In this document: positions 34,306-44,999 of the stretch, piece after piece | How the letters are laid out: each line of letters opens with the position of its first letter | Position numbering within the stretch: position 1 is the first letter of the stretch | Program-made: the position numbers and the translations under genes | Assembly: GCA_025093555.1 (NCBI GenBank) | Contig: JAIWNF010000041.1 | Coordinates: 248,001 to 312,000, forward strand | DNA from: Circinella umbellata | Lineage: Eukaryota > Mucoromycota > Mucoromycetes > Mucorales > Lichtheimiaceae | Direction: 5' to 3' | Length of the DNA: 64,000 nt | The notes under the pieces: generated by a model | What the model saw: only the letters and a program-made list of their open reading frames with translations | What the model was told of the DNA's origin: nothing | Database searches by the model: none

Positions 34306-35280
34306 TGTTGAATTGTTGTTACTAAATCTTTTAGACTTATTATATAATTCACAAAATTAATTTTCAATAATAGATCTAAAGCTACCAAATAAATCATTAA
34401 AATGTCTTTCTTGTACATTGAGTTCTAATTCTGGTTTTTTTCTGATAGGATAGAGTTATTATCATTTAATTTAATATTTTTTAATACATAATTCTTCAAA
34501 CTGTTTAATAAATAAAGTATATCCTCCATCAACTGCTAAAACATCTCGTTTATCCATTTTATTATAAATTTTCATATTTAAAAACATACCACCATTAGAA
34601 CTTACACCACATAATTCACTATTAGAAAGTCCAGTAACCATATCATTAATATCTGCATGTACTTGTGTTCTTAATCCACTAGTTTTTAATTTATATGATC
34701 ATCTTTTCTGGTTAGAAATATCAGGTTTACTATAGTCTATTGTACTATCATGACCATCTAATAGTGGTGTAATATTTTTAAAATTTTCTGGATTTTTTAA
34801 TTTAACTGAATAAATTCTAATTTTAATATTTGAAATCATATTTTGTAAACATATGTCTACATATTTATTTAAATTTGTATAGTTTTCTATCCAAAAGTTT
34901 TTATAATAAAATGAATACGTAGAAACTTGAATATGGTAGATTTCTTTTTATATTTTTACTAGTTACCCCTGATATTAGATGGTATATTAAATATAACCCT
35001 TTTTCTACTTCAAAATAAGGACCTGGATATTCCTTATTTGTATATAGTTTTGTTAAAAAAAGAATACAGATGTATATCCTAATTTATCTAATAATTCCTG
35101 TTTAATTTCTTTAATTTCTTTAATTGTTTTAATTGTTTTAATTCCGATCTATGTTTATAACTATTATGTACTTTCATCCAATTTTCATTTAAAAAAACCC
35201 ATTCATTTAATATAACCCTATCAACCTCATCTTCTGGTAGTTTTTTATATATAATAAGAACTTTTTTAGACAAATAGAAT
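34306..35280 (-). pseudogene. N-terminal and catalytic part of DDE_4-type transposase (copy 2), decayed
   Basis: Pieces in changing frames: KKVLIIYKKLPEDEVDRVIL (35273 down), NPENFKNITPLLDGHDSTI with the DG motif (about 34790-34735), TSGLRTQVHADINDMV, LSNSELCGVSSNGGMFLNMKI, and KRDVLAVDGGYTLFIKQFEE with the second acidic motif (about 34560-34500). Stops and frameshifts separate them. This order is the same as in the copy at 2944-3975/9490-9864. Confidence 0.7.
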
Positions 35281-36389
35281 GATAATTATTCATTTATATT
35301 TAATATTAAATTCAATTTTCTTAGTAATAGTATGTAATCTTATAAAATTGTATGTTGATCTTATTATTTTAAAAAGAAAAAAGTGTAATTGTCGAGGAAC
35401 TACTATACCAAAGACCAATACTTTTTTTAAAATAGAAATAATAATATCAATATACAATCTGATAAGTAATCATAATTAGATATTAAAATAGTAACTAGCT
35501 GTAAGTTATAACTTATGGCGTGCTTCTTTGGTCAAACTTTTCAAGATAGTTTATGGAACACGGGATTTCGTTCTGGTTCGAAATAGTATTAAAAAACCAA
35601 AAAAAAAAAAAAACTAGATACAATATCTAGAATAAAAACACTACATAAATGGTTTCTAATACAACATGTATTACTTGTATGTAAAAAGTTTTTAGTTTTT
35701 ATTTGTGTTTATATATCATAGTAAACTTCTATCTTGTTATCATATTATAAATAACATACTTTAAATGTTATACCTTCTGGATAAAGATATTTTCATTATT
35801 TTCCTACTGATTATAAATTGATAAACCTTCAATCTTTGGCTAAAAATCAAACATTTATAAAATATTATAATAGGCAGTACAGCGCTATACTCTCATATTA
35901 TATAAAGATTCTCTTTTTTTGAAAGTGTATATCTAAAGGATTACAATGATATAAGTAGCTGTGTATTTATTTTTATGAAAGGTATAGAATTGTTTAACGA
36001 ATAGGCCATTTTTGAAATGTAACTATTTGTTGAAGATACTTATCTCTAATTTTTCTCCATAATCTAATCTAATGCTAAAGAATATTTACCATATATCTTT
36101 GTAAAGCTAACTTTATACTGGTCAATAATAAATCAAATCTTCTAAATTCATTATGTCTTCCCAGGTTATATTTTATATTTTAACAGAATTCAATTTTTAT
36201 TTTTTAAAATATGCATGGTCAATAACTAAAGTTTAATCAATAAATTTTGACAAGTTCTACATTTGTCGATTAGTCCCCTAACATGTTGTACATCATCATC
36301 TGCCCGACATACTGACTTGCAAAGCTAGATAATACAATCGAAGTATAATGTGTAAGTGAATTTATTTACACTACTCGATTAAGATATAT
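35281..36389. other. Intergenic, nothing recognised
   Basis: AT-rich, no coding blocks. A poly-A tract at 35599-35613 is the only notable feature. Confidence 0.5.
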
Positions 36390-37317
36390 ATTCAACCCAT
36401 CTTTACATACTGTTTTGATAATTAGGATGGTTTCTGTAACATTTTTTGGTAGTTCGACTTCTTCTATGCCAAAATCTTTCTTCAACTTATTAACCACATG
36501 TTCTCATTTATCGCCAAACAATGCTGATTGCCCATTTGCACTTGTATCCATAGTATCCAGTATAGATGACAGGCCAAGACTATTTGTTTTTTTTGTATAG
36601 GTATTAATGTATTACTTGTTACTCGTCAAATAGTATGTAAAATAATAATGTCACTTTACTTCATTGTCCTACGTTGATAAGAACTTAGTTCATCTCCATA
36701 AACCCATCCTCCATATAATTTTAAAGCTGCATGTTTGATTATACTACCAACTGACTTGCCCAATGTTTCAACAAGTACGTCATCATGTTTATTGATTTCA
36801 AGCAATGACTTCAATTCATCCTCTTCTTCCTCGCTATCTTTATCTAAAGACAAAAATATACATGTTTAGTATTCCGGTATTAGTATTAGAAAGAAACTAT
36901 TGTTAATGTAAAAGAAATATTAAATATGTTACCTTCAGGTTTTCTTTTACCAAGATTACTACTCATCTCATTGACAACACTTGACACCCCAGCACTGACC
37001 ACCTTCAGAACTTTGTTCTTTGTCTTAAGTTCTTCTTTTGCCAAAGCTTTATTAAGCCAATATTCGTGCATGTATGAAGAACTTTTCCAAGCTTCAAATT
37101 CATCAAGAAGCTTTGACTTGAGGGCGGCCTCGTGCATATTGTTTAGAATTTCGCTATATCGCCTGTGTGCTTTCTGTTTGTTCATAAATTTGTAATGGTT
37201 GCCAAAGATTTCAAAGGATAAGTTTTCACCTTGTGAAATACACCATTTGTCATCCTCTCTAAGAATGTTCGATTGAGGAACTGGAATCTTGGATTTCCCC
37301 CTTCTGTTACTTGTCAT
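36390..37317 (-). pseudogene. N-terminal half of a gene of the unknown family (copy 3)
   Basis: Exon 1 (37317-36933) begins MTSNRRGKSKIPVPQSN and is helical and charged (MHEAALKSKLLDEFEAWKSS...). Exon 2 (36843 down) carries an acidic cluster SEEEEDELKSLLEIN, then LVETLGKSVGSIIKHAALKLYGG, matching SIGTAIKRACLRNYGKYA of copy 1. Either it ends at the TAA after RRTMK, or a donor at that TAA joins a third block at about 36578, LGLSSILDTMDTSANGQSALF. In that block a TGA (36504-36506) interrupts GDK-stop-EHVVNKLKKDFGIEE, where relatives are expected to read Trp. No C-terminal half follows; a transposon and another family copy lie downstream. Probably a decaying gene. Function unknown. Confidence 0.55.
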
Positions 37318-37652
37318 GCTTTGATTATTATTATATAAAATTTCTTTTTTTAAAGAGTGGGTAAATGAAAATAGGAAAAATAAGTGTTTTTTCTATTTCA
37401 TCACTGACATCTACTCTTTTTACCAAAATGTGTTGAATACAGTAGCAAGTTTAATAACTTAAGCATTTCTTATATTTTCTATTAGAGAAAGATCTAAAAC
37501 CAATCATTTTGTTGATTTATTTTAATATAACTTTCTAGTTGTTACAGCTAAAAGGCGAGTAAAAGTGCTCATCTGTTTTTATTAAAAGAACATACTGATT
37601 AACTGAAATATGCGAGAACAATGGAGACCCCAGGATAGAAACATGGCATGGG
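37318..37652. other. Intergenic, nothing recognised
   Basis: AT-rich; upstream side of the preceding pseudogene. Confidence 0.5.
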
Positions 37653-37896
37653 ATACTTGATTCATATGGCAACCATGAAGATGCTCAACTTTTCAAGGTT
37701 TTGAAACTGGACGATAGAGCCTTTGCTGCCTTCCGATTCAAGGTTCTCTATAGCAACGTGATGCTCGCTAGTGAGAAATCACTTTCACTGCTACTGGGCA
37801 AATGACCTCAGGTAGTATATATATTACCACGGTCTCTGTGCCAGGCTCACATTCTGTATGATGATATTATTCTGAATGGTTTCACTAAACCTTAAA
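37653..37896 (+). pseudogene. Unidentified coding remnant
   Basis: One frame reads HGILDSYGNHEDAQLFKVLK, then LDDRAFAAFRFKVLYSNVML, ASEKSLSLLLGK, a TGA, then PQVVYILPRSLCQAHILYDD and a terminal stop. Codon use and composition look protein-coding on both sides of the TGA, so this is likely a broken exon or transposon fragment. I do not recognise the family. Confidence 0.4.
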
Positions 37897-38716
37897 GCTG
37901 CTATTTTCTTTAATTACTTTTGAATGGACGTTTGACTGAATGAAACCCACAGGTATTTCCCAACAAATTATAATAAATTCTAAATTATTAATATCGCCTG
38001 TTCTTTTTTTGTTATAGAACTGAATATTATGCTATTTTGATAACAACAACAGTAATAATAACAAACGTGTTATTGAATCTGCCAAGCAAGTAGGATGGAT
38101 AACACACTTAAGAGCGTTTTTCAAGGTGTCTCTGAAGATGAAAAGTTGTAACTTCTGTTTACTTTTTATAACTATCAATTATTTCTAAATGCTTAATCAG
38201 CCAAAAAAAACAAACGCTAGATAGTAATAACTAATAACAATAAGAATTACACAAATATCATAATGATGGGACGCAAATATGAAAATTCCTATACACGAAA
38301 CTAAAATCAAATTAACTTCCGAGAAAATTAAAAATGAGGGGCTGCGAACTATTAGGGAAAACCCGAGTATGATTGTTTACGAGCGATAAATAATAATTCA
38401 AATATTTTTGATATCTTTATTTCTATCTTTTTAAAAAGCAATGTCTGTTAATAAGAAGAATAGTCAACAGTGTCGAAAATAATGTAATGAGTATGTACAC
38501 ATTATTAGGCTAGTGAGGCGAAGGTGTCACTTATAAAATACTAATCTGTATTAGATTAACTGTTTCAAATTAAACCTAATATAAGATGAAAGAAAATTCA
38601 GGAACTTCGTTTGTCCACAGATTAGAGAAGGTGAATTTGAATCTGTTTCAAAATAATCAAATCAGATCTATAACCTTTAACGCAAAAAAAAAAACATATA
38701 TATGAGAAGGTGCGTT
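37897..38716. other. Intergenic, nothing recognised
   Basis: No coding blocks or repeats seen. Confidence 0.5.
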
Positions 38717-39870
38717 TATGCCTATGATCCGTAATGGTGGTCGTACTATTTATCATCACCACTTTCATCGCCTTTTCCAACAATTGGTTGCTAACAACTA
38801 TGCACGTATCTAATTTTCACGCCGTAAGTACGTCACTAACAATCAGAATGATTTACGTGGTGATCTTTACTATAGTACTAGTGATAATGTGAATCCACGT
38901 CAAATTAGTCGCTCTATCATTTTACCATCATCTTTCATAGGAGGTCCACGATATATGAAACAAAAGAATGCTCGGGATGGATTAGCGATTATTCATCGAA
39001 GAGAAAATTCAACACTATTCATCACTTATACATGCAATCCACAGTGGCCCAAAAAGAAATCTGAGCTTCTTCCTGGCCAACAAGCATTTGATCGATCTGA
39101 TCTTTGTTCTCAAGTTTTTCATATGAAAATGACTGAGATGTTGGCTCACATCAAAGAATCCAATTGCTTTGGCTGTGTTGTTGGATATGGTACAACTGCT
39201 GAATTTCAAAAACGGGGTCTACCTCATGTTCACATACTGCTCATTTTACATTATGGAGATCGATCTCGCAATCCTCCCGATTATGACGGATTTGTATGTG
39301 CTCAGTTGCCAAACTCTACGACACACCCTCAGTTATATCGTACAGTCACACGTTCCATACTCCATGGCACATGTGGTAACTTCAACCTGAATGCTATATG
39401 TATGAAAGATGGTCAATGCTCTCAAGATTATTTAGAACCCTTTGTAGCAGAAACGCGTGTGAGTCGAGATAGCTATCCAATTTACCATAGACATGGAAAT
39501 ATTCACAATCGTCATCATTTTCAACGCTCCAACTTCATTGCTGATAACTCTCATGTCATTCCTTATAACCCATATCTTTGGCAAAAGTACAACATACGTA
39601 TTAATGTTGAAATATGTACCTCTTCACGTGTAATTAAATATCTTTGCAAATATCTTACTAGAGGGTCTGATAGAGACCAAATTAAAATGGTGCAATGTAG
39701 AGAATCTGAAGCAGTATAGTCAACTAATGCTACTCTCAATACAACTGATGTTTTGAATGGTGTAGAACCTGAGCTAATTGATGAAGTAATCCAATTTCAA
39801 AACCCTTGTTACATTGGCTCATGTAAAGCAATTTGGCGAACATTTAAATATCAGGCCTACGTTCATTATC
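38717..39870 (+). pseudogene. Helitron Rep (Helitron-like N) fragment
   Basis: A fragment of the rolling-circle Rep domain of a Helitron transposon. An upstream block PMIRNGGRTIYHHHFHRLFQQ ends in a stop after NNYARI (38807). It resumes as SRSIILPSSFIGGPRYMKQK, with 276 codons open to a TAG at 39717-39719. The Rep signature FQKRGLPHVHILL, containing the HUH-type HVH motif, lies at about 39209-39247, and FITYTCNPQWP precedes it, as in the family (TFTCNPxWPE). After the TAG the frame continues to NPCYIGSCKAIWRTFKYQ, matching the RYVxxxEAxWRxF block that precedes the helicase part. No helicase domain follows, so the element is truncated and dead. Confidence 0.85.
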
Positions 39871-40602
39871 TATATATGTAATACGTTTCGGTCGTATCGT
39901 GTTAGAAAAATGAATAGAAAATAATGTAATTCCGAGTAGATGACTCAAGGAAAAGGATAAGTGGTATAATAAATAGCTTATAAAAATTTAAAAATAAAAT
40001 AATTCGGTCACTTTGATAACCAACAAAATAAATCAATCCCGATGGTACATACATAGGATGAAAATAGAAAATAAGAGTGAGTGAGTTAAGTATTTTATTA
40101 AAACTTAGTAGAACTTGGTAAAACTTCAGTAGAACTAAATATTTACTTGAAGAAGAAAGATTCACATTTATACTAATTTGTAATTTCTATTTATCTCTTC
40201 TAAGTTTATAATTGTCTGTAGTTCATAAGTATAAGTAACTTGTACTCTTAATAGTTACCTGCAAATGTTGCAATTACTGGTAAATGTTGCAGTTATTTGT
40301 ACTTGCTCCTTTACTGGTTTAGGTAACAATTACTTGTGCATGTAGCAGTTACCCTGGTTATGTATTTTTAAAGGCTTGTTCTGTCGGTCTGAATAGATCA
40401 TATTATTCATGATAAGCGCTTTTTTAATTGTTTAATAATTATAATAGCGAGATATTACGGATGTTGATAATTTATAAGTTAATAATATATCTAATATAAT
40501 AATTAAAAAGAGAAAAAAAAAGGGGGAAAGGGAAAAAGGGGTTACAATAGTATTACAATAAGTTATATACGTTTAATATTACATAAATGACATAAGAACG
40601 TT
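39871..40602. other. Intergenic with degenerate GTTGCA-type repeats
   Basis: Around 40255-40355 the phrases AATGTTGCAATTACTGGTAA and AATGTTGCAGTTATTTGTA recur imperfectly. No gene. The homologous 3' flank seen in HET units A, C and D is not evident here. Confidence 0.4.
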
Positions 40603-42285
40603 TTAATGGATTTGAAAGGTTTGTTCTTCCATTGTAAAATCGTCAAAAAAATGACTATCGCTAAATAGATTACACATGCCAATTGCCTTGTAGTAATCTC
40701 CCTCTTTTTTAATAACCGGATACTTTACATGAGATACATCAGGAGCTTCAAACGGTATTCCAGTAAGTAGTACATATTGCCCAGAACCTTCTAGTATTTC
40801 TTCCACAACGTCAAATGTGAACGTTGGTATTGAAAGTTCAGAGCTATCTAGTATCCATTCAAGATTCAATGTTTTGATCGACATAAAATGTGACAATTCC
40901 TGAAGACGCTCTATGATATCCCCGTATGGAACAGAATCTCGGTATGTTTTATGTATGTCGTAAAATCCTATCAGCTTTTCATTCATGGACCCTTGCGATT
41001 GTATACGAATTACAAGTCTCCAATTATCACTGTCATTCAAATTCTGTTGAGGAAAAGGTGGTAATATATTCTCGATTGATTGAAGCGTTGAAAACTCGGT
41101 ACAATCTTGCTTATTTGTAATTCCGCTGCATGTCAATTTCAAAATTCTTCCGCTGACAGTGTAGTTTTTAAAAGTCGTCTTGTGAACATTGTAGGCATCG
41201 TGCTCTCCATAGACACCTGTCCAAGATGGTAGATTGAATTTTTGCACGGGTAAGTTTAATTCTGACTCCCATATTCCGTTATCTTCAATACTGTTATTGT
41301 AGGACGCTTTACATAGAGTGTTATAAATAAGATATGATCCAAAACATAGAATATGGATATCTTTTTTCGCTAAAAGACCATAGAATTGTATGATCAATTC
41401 TTGAATATCTTGCTTATAATTAACCGTAATTTGTTTCATAATGTCAGGGTAAATATTGGCAAGTGCAAATACATGATCGTGTTCTTTGGTGCTTGTGCGT
41501 GTGTGTGCATAATGTAAAACACGGGGAGCGCCAGTGTCGAACTTCTCATCAAAAATGGCAAAACCTAATTCGGACAAGTGATCTCCCCAAAAATGGACGT
41601 TGCGACCCACAGCAATCATTTTTGTTGACATTATTGCTTCTTCCAAAGTCCACATGCGTTCCATCCATTGAGCTTGTGTTAAAAAGTCACCAGATATTCC
41701 ATATCCCCAATCCAAGGAACTCTCTTTGAGTTTGTATGGCTCTGTTCCTAACTCTGGCACCAATGCTAATGTACAATAGGCATTGCCATAAATTTTATGC
41801 ATTCGGTGTATTTCGTCATGTTTTTCCTTTTCATTGTTTTGATTGATACACATTTGATCATACCAAATGTATTTAATATTGAAATCTTTGCATAATTCTT
41901 GTATAAGTCCTTCAAATGTGACAAACTTGGATCTGTCTGATGTTCGTTTTCTACCCCTTGGTTTTTTTTTAACTGCTTTGCCTGAAAAAATAATCTTATG
42001 TTTTCCTTGATCCACACGATAACTTTTTCCAGTCGTTTTCTTTATCAGAACGTCACCAGATTGACCCCATGAATATGATAATGTACAGTATCCTTCGTGA
42101 ACATCAGAACCTTTAACCAGTTTCATGTCAGAGGTACGAACCAGATAACTAGGCATAAAATTAGATTTGGGCAGAACGGATGGTATCTTCTTGGGTGGTT
42201 TGGTATATCGACGAAATGCTCGATCATAAATCGGACCATCCATGTCTAGAACATATTGCGTTTTTTCATATGTAATATACGTCAT
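40603..42285 (-). CDS. HET-domain protein B (560 aa)
   Basis: Single coding exon from ATG 42285, starting MTYITYEKTQY. HET blocks: GYCTLSYSWGQSGD (65-78), IKYIWYDQMCINQNNEKEK (137-155) and QWMERMWTLEEA (206-217), then KEHDHVFALANIYPDIM and LPSWTGVYGEH. This copy has the canonical Trp-Gly (SWG) of ascomycete HET motif 1, where copies A, C and D have Trp-Asn. The C-terminal half keeps GQYVLLTGIPF, YPVIKKEGDYYKAIGMC and the terminal EEQTFQIH. The segments at residues 11-30 and about 181-204 do not align with the paralogues. Candidate self/non-self recognition or death effector; unproven in this lineage. Confidence 0.9.
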   Translation of the reverse strand: MTYITYEKTQYVLDMDGPIYDRAFRRYTKPPKKIPSVLPKSNFMPSYLVRTSDMKLVKGSDVHEGYCTLSYSWGQSGDVLIKKTTGKSYRVDQGKHKIIFSGKAVKKKPRGRKRTSDRSKFVTFEGLIQELCKDFNIKYIWYDQMCINQNNEKEKHDEIHRMHKIYGNAYCTLALVPELGTEPYKLKESSLDWGYGISGDFLTQAQWMERMWTLEEAIMSTKMIAVGRNVHFWGDHLSELGFAIFDEKFDTGAPRVLHYAHTRTSTKEHDHVFALANIYPDIMKQITVNYKQDIQELIIQFYGLLAKKDIHILCFGSYLIYNTLCKASYNNSIEDNGIWESELNLPVQKFNLPSWTGVYGEHDAYNVHKTTFKNYTVSGRILKLTCSGITNKQDCTEFSTLQSIENILPPFPQQNLNDSDNWRLVIRIQSQGSMNEKLIGFYDIHKTYRDSVPYGDIIERLQELSHFMSIKTLNLEWILDSSELSIPTFTFDVVEEILEGSGQYVLLTGIPFEAPDVSHVKYPVIKKEGDYYKAIGMCNLFSDSHFFDDFTMEEQTFQIH

Positions 42286-42292
42286 TCTTTTT

Positions 42293-42373
42293 CTGTTTTA
42301 AGTACAATATAAATTGTTTAATCTATAGCAAACTCTTTGATACTCGCAAAAATTTTATTAGAATAAAACTTAC
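42293..42373 (-). other. Predicted 5'-UTR intron of HET gene B
   Basis: Donor GTAAGTTTTA at 42373, acceptor TTAAAACAG ending at 42293, 7 nt before the ATG. Confidence 0.7.
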
Positions 42374-43200
42374 GACAGAGAAAATTTCAATAATACGTAG
42401 ACGAAACGGATAATCAGGAAATTCGATTATTTTAATCACGAAGACTGAAGTATCGATACTTGTGTAGTAATGATAGTATATTGCACCACAATTGATCGGC
42501 TTTCTTTACAAACGTTCAATAAGCAGTCTATAATATTTGCTTCTTTTATACTAGTCACGGTGTTAATATAAACAAAAGAAAGTAAAATAAACAGAAATGT
42601 GCGGGAAAAAAAATATTGCACATTTCCATTCCTTTTATTTTAACGTTTAATTTGGTGTTCTTGTGTTTTTTAACCTGGCTAAGCCAAAAAGCTTGAATTT
42701 ACACAAACAAAAAACAAAGTAAAAACAGAATTTCCTTTTTTTTTGGTAAGGTGTAACCTTGAATGCTTTTATATCCCGCAAAATTTAAACATTACCTTTA
42801 TTTATTGGTGACATATATTTAGAACAGGAAACAAGTGCAAGCCCATCCTGATTAATATCCCGGGAACCTATTGATGAGTTTGTATGAGGGTACGTGGTTC
42901 TGATATTGTTTTTTTTTGCGCTTGATTATTTTCACTTTGCGTCCGCTGTAATTTTGATTATTTTCAACTTTGCAGTAAAATTGGAAATAGTCAAGCGCAA
43001 ACATAATTCGACCGCCATTCATTACGTAGAAAAAAAAACAAGGTATGCTTAGTTACTATGCTGTCTATTTCCGCGCTGAGTCTACTATATACATTCTTCA
43101 CTCCGTTAATGCTCTCCTCTGGTGTCACAAACCTCTTCTTTGAAAAACAATTTAGCAGCAAAAAGAAAAAGACACTCTCATTTCTATTTTAACATATTAA
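42374..43200 (-). repeat. HET unit B: conserved 5' flank
   Basis: Non-coding. Shares CTATTTCCGCGCTGAGTCT (43068) and ATTTAGCAGCAAAAA (43151) with unit A (28755, 28859). Shorter and more diverged than the flanks of A, C and D. Confidence 0.6.
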
Positions 43201-44999
43201 AGCAACTCGTACCACATTGACACGTACAGATCAACACATTTGCTTTTTTATTTGAGCCTCTAATATCATTTACTTTGTTTACTGTCACTGATTATTGTAA
43301 CCTTAATGCTATGTACAGTAACACAAAGAAATCTTTTCGCAAAATAGTTGAACAGGGAAAAAATCTTTATACCTATTGCTCATTTTGTAAATTAATTATT
43401 TCAGATTGTGTTGTTGCCTAAATGAGTTCATAAACCACAAAAAACTGGCCAATTTGCATTATAAAAAGGGTGTATGGTGTTATATAATCACTGGATTTCT
43501 ATTCAACAAGAGCCTGGAAATCATTTGAATCTGTTTCTTTTTTAAGTAGTAAGGGCAACCCCAGCAGTGGTGCTAAAATACATTTTATGTAAAATAGAAC
43601 GCGCAATGGTATCTCCAGCAGTGGTTGTAAACGGGGTGGCAAAATGGATGTCAATCTTTGAGCAACTCACTGAGGGAGAAAAATCATCCGGTTTGCTAAA
43701 ACGAATGTATTTGAATCTAAAATAGCAAAGACTATACCTCCATGGCTGCTGTTGCGTAAAACCTTCCTTATTTGGGTTTTTGGGTACTTCGTAACTAAAC
43801 CAGCCCAGAAGTACCAAAACTACCCAGAAGTGTCTTGAAGAAAGAACAACAATAAACTCGAAAAATGTTTGTTTTCCAATATTTCTCGCATGATGTAAAT
43901 ACTTTCATCCATACCCAGACAAAAAAAAAAAGATTCAAATGATTTCAAGGCTCTTGGAGGTAAAAATATAAACCCACGGACCATTCCAAGTTATAACCAG
44001 GCTCTCTCAGAAAATACTGGGAAAATAGAAGAAATATCAAATAATAATATGAAAAGCAAAGCAACAGAAAAAACGAAAAAGAATAGAAAAAGTACTACAT
44101 ACATCTCGACCTTATACATATACTGTCGTCTCTTAACATCTTTTCTCTTTTATTATAAATTTCAATAGTGCGTATTTCACAGACTGATCTATAGCTAGTA
44201 GAATTTTGACAGCCTCATTGGTGATAGTATTATTACCTGCTTTGCTTTTTAAATATTTCAATTTTGAACAAATGACGGTTCAGGTCAGTATGTACCTTAA
44301 GTACAATATATGGATGGGATAAGGAATGAAAAGAATTGTTATAAAAATATACAATGGAGAGTGAATAAATTCACAAAAGGGTTTTTTTTTGGTTGATGAT
44401 AATGATAATGATGAAAAGTGTACAACGGAAAGATGGTGGTATTTATAACAGCTATTTCTTTTTGAGAACCAGTGGCAAGGAGTGCGAGGAGAAGTAATGT
44501 ATTTTGTCTGTGTTGTATGTTGTATGTTGCTTTTGACATTTACTTTTAAAGTATTATCGTTGTCACCTCCCACCAAATGGTCTTCTAGGAGACTTATCAT
44601 CACCTTGATGATGTAAGTCTATTGATTGATTACCATCAACCTGATATTTGTTCTCTAATGGAATAAAGCCCAGAACATCATCTTCAAAAAATCAAAAAAA
44701 ATTCTTGAACACCTTCTCTACCACCAGGAATTACATTATCGGATCGATTTTTACAAATCGAAAGAGTTGAATATAACAACAGATTTTTTAATTACATTAG
44801 AAATCTTATTATCATAATATATCCAATTAATCTTCCTACTAGCCTGATGGTCTTTTGTACAACTCCCTATATTATAGAATAAAGCAAATATGAACAAATC
44901 AACATTCTGAGTTATGTAAAAGAAAACATCCAGAACAAATCAACAGAGCCTACGATCTTACTTTTGTCATCAATGATAATTGTAACAAATCTGATAAGA
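43201..44999. other. Intergenic and possible decayed sequence
   Basis: A minus-strand open frame at 43542-43817 (91 codons) contains a repeated 11-mer (CCAGCAGTGGT) and has no recognisable domain. Frames at 44280-44603 are low-complexity. Nothing is called. Confidence 0.4.

Noticed and set aside
32224..37317. Copies 2 and 3 of the unknown family being one gene split by the DDE/chromodomain transposon
   Set aside because: Both contain the equivalent of the same internal block (SSYQRRTMK versus TQQERNLLKIIEK), so they overlap rather than complement each other.
40255..40360. Possible solo LTR
   Set aside because: Imperfect GTTGCA phrases recur, but no TG...CA ends, target duplication or second copy could be found in the window.
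43542..43817. 91-codon minus-strand open frame
   Set aside because: No domain, carries an internal 11-bp repeat, and no partner exons. Likely chance.
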